Of a DNA stretch of 64,000 nucleotides, positions 47,586 to 57,255 are shown piece by piece. The notes under the pieces were generated by a model. The model saw nothing but the letters and a program-made list of their open reading frames with translations, was not told the origin of the DNA and ran no database searches. The translations under genes were made by a program, and so were the position numbers. Origin of the DNA: Drechslerella dactyloides (taxonomy: Eukaryota; Ascomycota; Orbiliomycetes; Orbiliales; Orbiliaceae). Each line of letters starts with the position of its first letter. The stretch's first letter is position 1. The stretch spans positions 1,860,001-1,924,000 of the forward strand of contig JAGTWJ010000019.1 of the NCBI GenBank assembly GCA_020064725.1, written 5' to 3'.

Positions 47586-49949
47586 TCAACCAAAGTTGAA
47601 TTCCGCAGCGATATTCATATGCTCCTTCATCTTCTTTCTCATCTTCCGCGTCGCTTCTTGTCGTTCTTCTTCATCCTGCTCATATAACGCTTCACCGCCA
47701 TTCTCCATGCTGGCTAGGCTGCGCTTGCCTGGGCCCGTTCTTGGGTTCCCTGGTACCGCCTCAGATCCGTGACGAGTTTTGCCATGTATGGGGACCTTGA
47801 TATCGCCCGGGCGTTCGCGTAGTCCGAAGCTTTTTGCAAGATGGCCCAGATGCAGTTGCTTGATGTCGAAGATGCCCCTCTCGCTGGCAATGTGAGTTGC
47901 GTACGCTCGAATGTGACTCTGAAACGCCTTTCTTGCAAGATTCGCCAAGTCACCCGACGCCAAAACCCGCCGCTCGACGTTCAGATGAAACTCGATAGCC
48001 TCCTGCTCCCATTGTTGGCCGGAGGTTTTCGGCATGAAGTCTTTCTTCCATGCTGGATCGACTGACTTGGACTGTTTCGGTACTTTCGACGGCTTGCTAT
48101 CCCCGAACCCTTTCTTGAGCACTTCGTCCGCAAGTTTTCGGGCGAGACGGTTGTCTCCGAGGACGTCGCTTGGGTATCCCTCCTCGCACCCGGGCATGAG
48201 GAAGAGGATAGCCCGTCCTTCTCTTCCGGCTCTCGCTGTCCGGCCAATTCTATGGATATAGTCTTCCTTGCTGTACGGAGGATCGTATTGTACTACCAAA
48301 TCGACATTTGGGAGATCGAGGCCACGAGAGGCCACATCTGTACAAAATAACACGGCCGCATCTTTCTCATGGAAGAAATCATTCAGAGTTGCAGTGCGGG
48401 TGTGCTGGGCGAGACTGCCATGCAGCTTGAACAGTGACACAGCGGAATCAATCAACGGCGCCTTGGATTTGGCGCTGTTACTTGGACGCTTAGCGACGCT
48501 CGTCGGTTCCTTCTCCGATCTTGATTCCTCGTCTTCCTCTTCGTTCTCCTCGTCTTCTTCATCATCAGAAGAGAGAGACGGCTCTGGCTGTTCCAGCTCA
48601 TCGTCGGTTTGAGTGCCAAAGACCTCATAGTGGAAATCAACCGAGTCGGCACACGAAAAGAAAACAATCAGCTTCATGTTCTCCTTTTTCCGGACGAACG
48701 CTCTCCGCAAGATGCTTGCAAGCGACACCAGCCGAAGCTTTGCCGGTACCACGATGTATGCCTGTTTGAGTTGGGCCGGTGCCTGGAAACCCTTCGATGA
48801 ATCCTCGTCTCCGTTATCTTGGGTCTTTTGCATGCTTTTGAGATACAGAGCATCCTTCAGCGACATATCTCCCAGTTTCTGCACACTAGGCTTCATGGTA
48901 GCCGAGCAAAGAACGGTGATCCTTCGTTCGGGCAGGTCGAGGGCGACCGATGACTGATCCTTCGGTTGCGTCTGCGCTCTCTGGTTCAGTGCAGTGAGAA
49001 TTTGTTGCAGAGTCTCCTCAAATCCCAAATCCATCAATCGGTCACCCTCGTCAAGAACCAACCATTTCACGTACCCGACGTCCAGCGACGACGTATTGAC
49101 GAGATGATCAGCAAGACGACCCGGCGTCGCAACCAGAATATTTCCACCCTTCCGTATTCTCGCCTTCTCCGACTTTTTCTTCTCTCCACCGAGAATCAGG
49201 ATTGGGACCAGCCAGTGGAGTGAAGGGTGTGACAGGAGCTGCATCAGTACGGTGTAGATCTGCCTTCCTAACTCTCGAGTCGGTGCCAAAACCACCGCGA
49301 AGCAGCCGGAGTCTCGGTGCAGTTTATCGCCTTTGAGCGTGGCCGCGAGAATTCGGTGGACAATGGGAAGGAGGTATGTAAGTGTCTTCCCGGAACCGGT
49401 TTCAGCTTGTATGAACGCATCAGAGTCGGAGGAAATCAGCTGCGGTATAGCCGTTTGCTGGATTGATGTCGGCGCCTTCAGCTTCATAGTGTTAACTAGA
49501 TGTGATGCAAGCGTCGGCGCCAGACCCATGGTAGCAAACGCCGAACCATCTTGTAGGGGAGCATTGGTTGGGGCGGCAGGCGCTGTATTGGCGGTAGTCG
49601 TAGGATCCGGTTTTGTCACGGGCAAAGGGTTGGAGCTGAAGATGGATGAAACAACCGGCCGGTCTTGCTGCGGTCTAGAAGTACTGTTTGGCTCTTTGTC
49701 GGTCCTCGATCTGTGTCGACTGTTTGATTCTGCCTCCGCAGGAGTATGACGTGGGCGCGATGATTCCTTAGACTGTTTGAGTACGTTCGTATCTGAGCGA
49801 TCAGATTTGTTTCGCTTGTACTGGAGCCGTTTCTTTGCGCGGAATCGGTCTTTCCATCTTCCGCCACGAATGCCGTTGATAGACGATGCGGTGAAGGCCT
49901 GACCGGCTGGTGCCAGATCAAAGTTGACGAGCAGGTCTGGTTCCGCCAT
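47586..49949 (-). CDS. DBP7: ATP-dependent RNA helicase DBP7
   Basis: A nucleolar DEAD-box helicase for early assembly of the 60S ribosomal subunit. One exon, 787 aa. The ATG at 49949 (MAEPDLLVNFDL) fits the family N-terminus better than the non-ATG opening further up. The basic block GIRGGRWKDRFRAKKRL follows. Helicase motifs: KAPTSIQQTAIPQL (Q-motif), AETGSGKTLTYLLP (I), APTRELGRQI (Ia), ATPGRLADHL, LDEGDRLMDLGF (DEGD, as usual for Dbp7), CSATM, LFCTDVASRGLDLPNV and HRIGRTARAGREG. An acidic insert (EEDEENEEEDEE) sits between motifs III and IV. It is tail-to-tail with ASA1, only 71 bases apart. Confidence 0.95.
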   Translation of the reverse strand: MAEPDLLVNFDLAPAGQAFTASSINGIRGGRWKDRFRAKKRLQYKRNKSDRSDTNVLKQSKESSRPRHTPAEAESNSRHRSRTDKEPNSTSRPQQDRPVVSSIFSSNPLPVTKPDPTTTANTAPAAPTNAPLQDGSAFATMGLAPTLASHLVNTMKLKAPTSIQQTAIPQLISSDSDAFIQAETGSGKTLTYLLPIVHRILAATLKGDKLHRDSGCFAVVLAPTRELGRQIYTVLMQLLSHPSLHWLVPILILGGEKKKSEKARIRKGGNILVATPGRLADHLVNTSSLDVGYVKWLVLDEGDRLMDLGFEETLQQILTALNQRAQTQPKDQSSVALDLPERRITVLCSATMKPSVQKLGDMSLKDALYLKSMQKTQDNGDEDSSKGFQAPAQLKQAYIVVPAKLRLVSLASILRRAFVRKKENMKLIVFFSCADSVDFHYEVFGTQTDDELEQPEPSLSSDDEEDEENEEEDEESRSEKEPTSVAKRPSNSAKSKAPLIDSAVSLFKLHGSLAQHTRTATLNDFFHEKDAAVLFCTDVASRGLDLPNVDLVVQYDPPYSKEDYIHRIGRTARAGREGRAILFLMPGCEEGYPSDVLGDNRLARKLADEVLKKGFGDSKPSKVPKQSKSVDPAWKKDFMPKTSGQQWEQEAIEFHLNVERRVLASGDLANLARKAFQSHIRAYATHIASERGIFDIKQLHLGHLAKSFGLRERPGDIKVPIHGKTRHGSEAVPGNPRTGPGKRSLASMENGGEALYEQDEEERQEATRKMRKKMKEHMNIAAEFNFG

Positions 49950-51042
49950 TGGTTCGAAGCCGATCAAGCCGTGCAGACCGGCTGTTGGTGCCAATCCGCG
50001 TCTGAATACCTTGTATTTGACGTCGCTGTCTGCTCGTATGAGATGTGCTGTGTCGATGTAGGTAGCTGTCGCAAAATGCGCGAAACGTTTTCGCGAAGCG
50101 AATTTTTTTTTTGTTCAACCGCTGATTAAATAAGCCGGACAACACAATTCTTACCACAAAGCTAACAACCTCAGTCAGGGATCGAAAATCGAGCAGTCAG
50201 ATTCAGTCCATACAACCATTGAAGATATTGGTGCGAGTGTAGACGTAAACTCTTAGTGGGTACCACTGATCAATCACACCGTTAAATTTGATCACCGGAG
50301 CGTAAACCGGTCTGTCAGCCTATCCGTATATACATGAGAGGCTATAGCTGTGCTCTAAACTTTCTGCATTCTCGATATTGTCGTTGGTACCTATTGCATC
50401 ATATACCGATGACAACCGCGTGTCTCCCGGAGATTCATTATGCGAAGATCAAAGAATTGGCGAGTATGCATATATGCGTGAGACGCTTCCATATTTTTTG
50501 ATACTTCCGTGCGAACCCAGAGAGTTACACAACGTGAAATGTATCTCAATTTGTTTCCGTGGCAGTTTCCTAAACGGGTCATCGCACGCACAACACGCTC
50601 CTTTGAGTCCAACGTCCAGCCTTAAGTTTCATTCAAATCAGGCCAAGATCCTAGATTCCGGAGATGCCGCAGTCCTAAACATTATCTTGGCAGGGATGAT
50701 CTATATTATACCAGATGCTGCAGGGATGTGAAGACGTACATCTCCAAACCTCATCAGCTTCGGAGATTCAACCTTCGGTTTTATATGATTCCAAGAACGC
50801 GTGCTCAATTAATATACAGATTTTCACGGTTATATCATGTGGCATCAACTCGTAAACTTAGAGGACGCTTTAACAACCGCATTTGAATTCGACGGTTCAC
50901 CACTTTATTCCTCTATCTGAAGGGTAATTGCATTGTACAGGCCATTGATAAGTAAGCAATATCGAACCAATGCTAACTAACATATTATCCTTCGCCTAAA
51001 CACCTTTGCAGACTACATCGAAATCAGCCTGTAGATATCCAT
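49950..51042. other. Intergenic region
   Basis: About 1.1 kb: DBP7 promoter on the left (with a T-run at 50104-50111) and 3' flank of the KGG-repeat gene on the right. An open frame at 50378-50731 lacks any family resemblance. Nothing else seen. Confidence 0.45.
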
Positions 51043-51426
51043 TCACTCTTCGTCTACATGTCCTCCAGATGCCAACCCTCCCTTGCGACCGATTTCTTGC
51101 ACTTCTTCCTTTGGGCGACCGCCAAAACCGTGCTCTGGACGGGTACGATTATCCACGGTGCCGTCTTTCTTCAATCCGCCGTGCTCGGATGGCTTGTAGA
51201 TTTCGTCAGGCTGGGTTTTACCCCCTTGGCGACCGAGTTCAGCGACTTGCTCGCGGTCTTGGCCGCCGAAGCCGTGCTCAGGGTTGACACGCTTATCTGG
51301 AGTTCCTAAAGTTGCAAAATGTATATTAGCGATTGATGAGATTATGTTGTAATTGATGAGGAACAGCGTACCGTCCTCCTTGAGGCCGTCGTGCTCAGTT
51401 GGCTTGTACTTGTTGGAGGCAGACAT
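51043..51426 (-). CDS. Small KGG-repeat stress-type protein
   Basis: A hydrophilic protein of 105 aa from two exons (51372-51426 and 51043-51305; intron 66 nt). It consists of two near-identical units, each running Y-KP-(T/S)-EH-(D/G)-GLK-(E/K)-DGT, then about ten residues, PEHGFGG, and a segment ending in a KGG or QGG motif (VAELGRQGGK; VQEIGRKGGLASGG). Such GG motifs occur in conidiation protein CON-10 and bacterial stress-induced KGG proteins, which are disordered and linked to desiccation or sporulation. The exact function is not known. The intron falls right after DGT in unit 1, so unit boundaries and gene structure line up. Confidence 0.78.
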   Translation of the reverse strand: MSASNKYKPTEHDGLKEDGTLFLINYNIISSIANIHFATLGTPDKRVNPEHGFGGQDREQVAELGRQGGKTQPDEIYKPSEHGGLKKDGTVDNRTRPEHGFGGRPKEEVQEIGRKGGLASGGHVDEE

Positions 51427-52833
51427 GATGAAGTAGATTGTATATCTAAATGATATTGCTTTAAGAAAGAATTTTTTGATGTGAATGTATGATTGAGATG
51501 TGAAGAGCTGAGTTGATTGTTTGATATCGATTGAATTTACGGTCGTAACGCTCCTTATTTATACATGCGACATAGCAACATTGACTTTGTAGCCATACGA
51601 CGTCTATTGACTTCATAGCTAGCTTTGAGCAATCATACGGATGCTGTGGATGCGTCACACTTCCAGCAAGCAATACGGCAATAATGTGGAATGAGATCGA
51701 AGATGGACCACAATCGATTGAACAATCGATCGAATTACGTTGATTGCCAGTGATATCATGATGTCAGCATTCCTACCACGCTTTGAAGTGTTGGTCTGGG
51801 CCTATAGACCAAACGTATCAAAACTAGCGTGCAACCGGTGGGTTCCGAATCGCCCCCTCAATTGCAATCGTCGCCACAAACTCGTGTAATTGATACGTGT
51901 ATGTTGTGTCATTTGTCAGCTTCAGGAATCGGTCACGTCATGATTATTGGTGCCGTACAAGAGCTGCATGCGGCGCGTGTTAACGTGTTGGGAGCCGCGA
52001 ACCGAATCCGAATGTTGTCCATTTATGCATATCGTGCTAGCGAAACTACTAGTGCTGTTCCGCGATCGCGATCGATCGTGATCGCGCGATCCGCGTACGG
52101 TCAAAAGGTACGGGTGCCCACAGAACGATGCGAACCAACAATTAGCGCACCAGACCCCAGTATGCCAGGCCAATCGATGTTCATCTTTGTAATCATATGA
52201 TCGTCTCGGGAACCTCCTAGCGGATCCGGAGCTAGCTCTTCGTAACAGCGAGTGTTCAAAGAAAGATGCTAAACACGATATGATTGTCGCCTTAAGTTGA
52301 GCATCGATCGATCGGAATGGACAACGAACTAGTCGGAATGACGGTTATAGACCCGAGCGGCACCAAAGAAACCGATCTTGCCACGACAAAGATCATGGAC
52401 CATCAGGCACAGGAACGATCGCGATCACGCGCAACGGATGTCGGAAGATAATTCGGCTGCACTAGGGATGTTTCAACGTTTATTTCGAGCAAAAAAGGCC
52501 AGGAGGGCACATGCACAGGCTATCATGCTCTCTATAGTCATTCATCTGATCGCGGAAAGTTTTGATACCTACGAACTTCCTCAGCTTAAGAGGCACAAAT
52601 TAGAAAACAAAGCATGGGATTTAAATCGTGAGATCCCAGAAACCTGAAGATTCTGAAGTGATATACAGTACAATTCACGGAACCTCACAGATTGCAAACT
52701 TTAGAGATCATTCTGGTGTATGAATCGATCGATCGACAAGGCACCGAGTTAGATTGATCCATACTTTGCCCCATCCGTCCATCTCAGCCAACATCCGCGT
52801 TAGCACTCTTCCAAGCCAGGAGTTTAGTAGGCA
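51427..52833. other. Intergenic region with GATC palindromes
   Basis: About 1.4 kb without a supportable gene. It carries repeated GATC-core palindromes (for example at 51716-51733, 52064-52090, 52303-52314 and 52725-52738). Short open frames at 51829-52200 and 52378-52647 do not look coding. Confidence 0.5.
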
Positions 52834-53827
52834 CTAGGGACGGACAACAATAACCCGCCTATTCTCTGGTTAGTTAAGTCCTTTATCGATCGATGGACAT
52901 ATTTCACATACCATCAACTGGGATCACAGCGCCGTTAGTGTACAAGCCGGCAGGTGATGCAAGGTACAGGGCGGTTCCAGCCATTTCCCTAACGTCACCC
53001 GCCCTCTTAGCAGGAATATCCATCGTTTCGGAGTGAGAGCTTTCGTTCTTTTCGTCGCTCTTCCCAGTAGTCATTTCGGATGGGAAGAGGCCTGGGGCAA
53101 TGGTATTGCATCGGATCTTCAGACCGCCAAAATTCTGTGCCATCATCTTGGTCAGGTGGATCACGGCAGCTTTGCTTGCATTATAAGCCATATGATTCTG
53201 GCTTAGTTTCATGATGCCGGAGACGCTGCTAATGTTGATGACAGTGCTCGAATATCCTGGTGATTTTTTGCCGCCCTCCTGGAGCAACGGTAGGAAGGCC
53301 AGCGTCACAAAATATGTGGAGGCGACATTAGTCTCGAATACGGCTCTCCAGTCGTCGAATTCCTGATCCTTGTACATTTTCTCCTGTGTGTCTGCAGCGG
53401 ACTCTGAAGCTTCGTCAGACTTTGGGCCGGAAACCCCCGCATTGTTGAAGAGCACATTGACGTGGCCTTCAGCTTGCTTGATCTGATCCACTACTTTCTC
53501 AATTGAGGATTTCGAGGTGACGTCTCCTTGGATGGGAGTTATGGAGCCAGAGGTGCCTGACGCATGCTTCTCTGCGGTCGTCTCAAGAGTGTCTCCTCGT
53601 CGTCCGATGATGTAAACTTTTGCACCGTTAGCAGCGAAAGCTTGTGCAATCATCAGCCCGATTCCCTAATGTGAAATAGTTTCTGTGTTAAAAATGAGCG
53701 TTTGTAGCGGAGCGCTTCACTCATGTATGCATACCGTTCCACCACCGGTGATCACGACAACCAAGCCTTTTACTGAGAAGAGGCTGCAACAGGTAAGGTC
53801 TTCACTGGGTGCAGTGCTTTGTGGCAT
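52834..53827 (-). CDS. Short-chain dehydrogenase/reductase
   Basis: A classical NAD(P)-dependent SDR; the substrate is unknown. Three exons, 53735-53827, 52912-53665 and 52834-52865, give 292 aa. The cofactor motif is formed across intron 1: VVVITGGGT|GIGLMIAQAF (TGGGTGIG). The NNAG motif (VNVLFNNAGVSG), the catalytic Ser (NISSVSGIM) and YNASK (Tyr and Lys) are all present, followed by CNTIAPGLFPSEM. The C-terminus is completed by a 32-nt exon after VIPVDG, using a 46-nt intron with branch point CTAAC. It resembles fungal members that are often annotated as rhamnolipid-biosynthesis or gluconate-5-dehydrogenase-like; this does not settle the reaction. Confidence 0.9.
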
Positions 53828-54641
53828 ATTGAAGGTCTGATTTTCAATTCGTTTATGAGTATAATTCGTGCGATTGATATCGCGATCTGGTACGAAACTT
53901 CGATCGATCGATCGGTGCGTGGCTAACAGTGTTGGAATTCTAGAAGCTATGTTGGCAATATATATTCTCGATCAGTTCGTTCACAATTAAACTTCAACTT
54001 AGGACCTGGACGCGATTCTATGTAAAAAAATCGATTTGGAGAAACGGGCCTTCAATTCGATCGTTATATATGTTGAGATTCGATTGATAGGAATGCCTCC
54101 AGCAGGAATCTGTACTGAATTCATGAAATCGAACGGCACAATCTACAGTACTAGTGTGCTACGTCCTATGCACGTCATGCTCCTGCTGAGATCCCAATGA
54201 GAAGAGCAGTTAATTGCGGTACGCTTGCAATTAATATTGTCACTGTTACAAATGCTCTGATTCAAGCCAGACGTCATGCATGTGAGGTCTGTTACGTGAC
54301 GGCATCGCTGATGATATCCAACTCAATTATAGGGCATACGTGTGTCTGGCCACATGCATATCCAGATATCCGATGATGTCGACGTTCGGTACGGTGGTCC
54401 AACAAAAGTCCGGACATATGACATCGCGTATACTCGTACCATAGATCCCCGATCTCAACACTTTGCGGAGACGCGATTAGCACGAATTTCAAAAGGTTAT
54501 ATAAGAAGCTTCAACCGTCACCTAATTAACAGAATAATTATACCTTTCTAATTAACCAATAGTCATCGACAGGGACAAATTTCTAAATAGTTTTAACACT
54601 TACGTGCGGATTTGATCATTCAAATTAATCTATTATCCAAA
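53828..54641. other. Divergent promoter of the SDR and CHZ1-like genes
   Basis: About 810 bases of AT-rich DNA with more GATC words (GATCGATCGATCGG at 53902-53915). The CHZ1-like side is A/T-rich. No gene seen. Confidence 0.5.
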
Positions 54642-55034
54642 ATGTCTGATACAGAATACAATCCCGACGTTGAGCCAAGAGTCGACGCAGAGTACGACCC
54701 CACGCGCGCAAATGAGTACCGGTCGGAGGACAACGATCCAGTTCCCGTCGTCGCAGACGAGGATATCTCTGGAGTTGACCCAAATACTGCAGATAGCGAC
54801 CGAGAATTAGGTAAGACCAATTTGAAACTTTATATGGCAGCCGGGTTTTCGGAATAAATTATATATCAGAGGCTTATCAAAGTAACTATTTTAGCCCGTG
54901 ATGATGCAGAAGCTATCGATGAAAGCAACATCATTGATTCGCGAACGCGCGGAGCCAAGCCTGTCCACAGTTACCGCGAACCCGGAGACGAAGAAGGTCT
55001 CCCAGGCCCCGAAGACGGTACCAGCAGTATGTAG
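54642..55034 (+). CDS. CHZ1-like histone chaperone, small acidic protein
   Basis: An acidic 102-aa protein from two exons (54642-54810 and 54895-55034; phase 1). The second exon has AIDESNIIDSRTRGAK, which matches the Chz motif (acidic stretch, then I-D-x-S-N-I and R-T-R-G) of Chz1, the chaperone that delivers H2A.Z-H2B to SWR1. The rest is disordered and acidic (DPVPVVADEDISGVD; PGDEEGLPGPEDG). Chz1 of yeast is longer and has a Lys/Glu-rich N-terminus, so this may be a minimal CHZ-domain protein of the type common in filamentous fungi. The role is inferred from one motif. Confidence 0.65.
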
Positions 55035-55624
55035 GGCGATATCTGACAGACGATGAACATGGATTCCTGTACGCGGATATGCGTATACGAGTCATGAGAG
55101 GAATTTGAGGAAGAAATTGAATGTATGTCTAGGAGGGGACTCGGCATAACGTTATAGATAGGGGAAGACACGAACAATTGCAACGGTCGAATGATGGTTC
55201 GCAGAACAAAGTCACGACTGGATGATGATTCGGCTGAAGCTTGAAGTACGTAAATAGCTTGTATAATAATTAAAGCTATATGCAGACTCCGAATTCAACG
55301 GTCTTGCGGATGCAACCCTCCTATCAACCCAAACATGTGTGAATCGTACGATTGCTCGATCGCGACATGAGGCTGAGGTTCCGGTAAATTGACGCTTGGC
55401 ATTGCACGATAGTGCGGTTCATTTAAGCTTCTACACCCCACAGACTGTTATCGTTCCCGGGATTCCCGAGACTAGCTATGCTGTTTAAAAGGGAGCGAGT
55501 CTGGGGTAGAACTCCTATTCCTGTTTTGCCAGCCAGAGGTTTCGTTCACGCCTCTGCATCTTCATTCAATCGTTATCCTTGATTCAAGTAGGGAAGTTGC
55601 GCGTAGCTCGTGCGCATCGACGCG
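55035..55624. other. Intergenic region
   Basis: About 590 bases holding the CHZ1-like 3' flank and the promoter of the secreted protein. No gene, RNA or repeat seen. Confidence 0.5.
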
Positions 55625-56899
55625 ATGGCAGTCATGCATTCCTCTCGTTTGAGCCTCTTGCTCTTTGCTCTTTTCACACTCGCTTCGTTCTGCTCCGCGC
55701 ATGATGTCGCGGTTGTCTCGCGCTGCGCGACTCGCTATTGCGCGAGCCCAGTCAAGCGGATTCACCGCTGGACCAAAACTGTCCATACAAACGTCAATTG
55801 CGCCGTCACTAAAACGAAGACGGTCGCCAAGGCGAAATATACAAAATGTACCTACCGGACTACGACCGCCTGTGCAACGACGACGCATAAAGTCACGCCG
55901 ACGGTAACTTCGATCGTTACTGTTTATACCTCCACCACTCGGCCTACCCGGCGAGTGACCAGTACCTTTTGGACAACCATCTTCAGCGACACGACCCTTA
56001 CCACGACCATCACTCCTGCCAGGAGGACTATTCCTACTCCGGCGGGATTCGTCGCTGTCGCTGACGACCCCGATAATGATCCGCGCAAGTTCCCCCCAAT
56101 CCAGAAGCGGGATGCCGCACCCGAACCCGCGCCTGTTCCGGAGCCGGAGCCGGAGCCAGAACCGGTACCAGGTGTTCACGGGCCTAAGAAGTATCCAACG
56201 GCAATAGGATGCACAAGGACCTACCAGACGAAGACTGCGACACATTACGTGTGGCGTACAGTCACAAAGGCATCCTCTATCATCTACAAGACGGAATGGA
56301 AGACTGTCCATAAGGCACCGGTTCACCGGTACCTCACCCTAGGCAGCACTAGGACCGTTCGCAGGACGATCTCCACCGTCCGCACCATCCCTACGACCAT
56401 CAGCACCACGGTCACGAGTACCACGACTGCCTACGTTAGCACGAGCATAATCAGACTCCCACAGGAGACCTTCTACGCTGCCTGTGGGAATAGAAACCGC
56501 GCCCCACCACCCGACGAGCGAGACGTCTGGACAGCTGGCTATGCGGATCCCGACTTCACTGACCAGCCTTTCGTCCAGTTTAACACCAACGCTACAGACT
56601 ACGAATGCTGTGTCGCCTGCCAGACGTACAGTGGCCCGAATGGACCGTGCGTCGGCAGCTTATATCGCTATCTGGGACTATGGGGTGATGTCTGCGCGAT
56701 ACCCCCGGATCCAGACTGTGATCCCGTGAGCCCGCCAGATCGTGGATCGTGCAACTTGATTTTGGCGGGGAACGCGGCTGGGAAGTGCCGCCGGCATCGG
56801 TTCGAAATTTGGTCTTGGCAGGATCCGCCGCGCTATCTGAGCAATGGTCCTGGTTGCGCGAGATGGAAGCGCAGGAATTCTCAGCAGCCGCTGTTTTGA
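55625..56899 (+). CDS. Secreted Thr-rich, Cys-containing protein
   Basis: An intronless gene for a 424-aa secreted protein of unknown function. The ATG at 55625 gives a signal peptide (hydrophobic SLLLFALFTLASFCSA). Two Thr/Val-rich blocks (about residues 50-135 and 195-280; TVTSIVTVYTSTTRP, TTISTTVTSTTTAYVST) are likely O-glycosylated. They flank a Pro/Glu repeat (PVPEPEPEPEP) just after the dibasic site QKRDA, a probable Kex2 cleavage point. The C-terminal 130 residues hold a Cys-rich module with YECCVACQTYSG, PCVGSLYRYLG and DVCAIPPDPDC, resembling fungal secreted PAN-like/Cys-pair domains. No GPI signal is evident. A cell-wall or surface role is inferred. Confidence 0.8.
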   Translation: MAVMHSSRLSLLLFALFTLASFCSAHDVAVVSRCATRYCASPVKRIHRWTKTVHTNVNCAVTKTKTVAKAKYTKCTYRTTTACATTTHKVTPTVTSIVTVYTSTTRPTRRVTSTFWTTIFSDTTLTTTITPARRTIPTPAGFVAVADDPDNDPRKFPPIQKRDAAPEPAPVPEPEPEPEPVPGVHGPKKYPTAIGCTRTYQTKTATHYVWRTVTKASSIIYKTEWKTVHKAPVHRYLTLGSTRTVRRTISTVRTIPTTISTTVTSTTTAYVSTSIIRLPQETFYAACGNRNRAPPPDERDVWTAGYADPDFTDQPFVQFNTNATDYECCVACQTYSGPNGPCVGSLYRYLGLWGDVCAIPPDPDCDPVSPPDRGSCNLILAGNAAGKCRRHRFEIWSWQDPPRYLSNGPGCARWKRRNSQQPLF

Positions 56900-57255
56900 T
56901 AGCTGTCGAATACTTTGTTTCGTCTGCATGGCTCGAATAATATTAATATGGCATTGGCATAGAATGTCACTATATAGCGGATGCCTGCAAAGCTAGGGAA
57001 CTACGTTTCGATAATGTTTATACGCTCGCTCGTTTGGATTATGAGATTCGCGATGAAAATGTGCATCAGGATACTTTGATAGCTATTGATGTTTAGAGTA
57101 GTCGTTAATTTTTATAGTGGCGATTGCTATTATCATGCCAGTTGAGCTAGAGTGCGCGCGCGATGCTGTTGTATCTGTCGATTGTGAGTGTTGTTGCCAA
57201 AGCCTATAAAATCGCCTTCGGCTCGCGCGCATCTATAAATCTTCAACCTCACAAG
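56900..57255. other. Intergenic region, RPC37 promoter
   Basis: About 355 bases. The frame before the RPC37 ATG is open back to 57163, but the homologous N-terminus begins at MPPKAKAK. No other feature. Confidence 0.5.

Noticed and set aside
49950..49994. Upstream extension of DBP7
   Set aside because: It begins at a TTG codon; the ATG at 49949 gives the family N-terminus.
52064..52090. GATC palindromes as a bacterial-type methylation or replication origin
   Set aside because: The window is clearly fungal nuclear DNA; clustered GATC alone does not support an origin.
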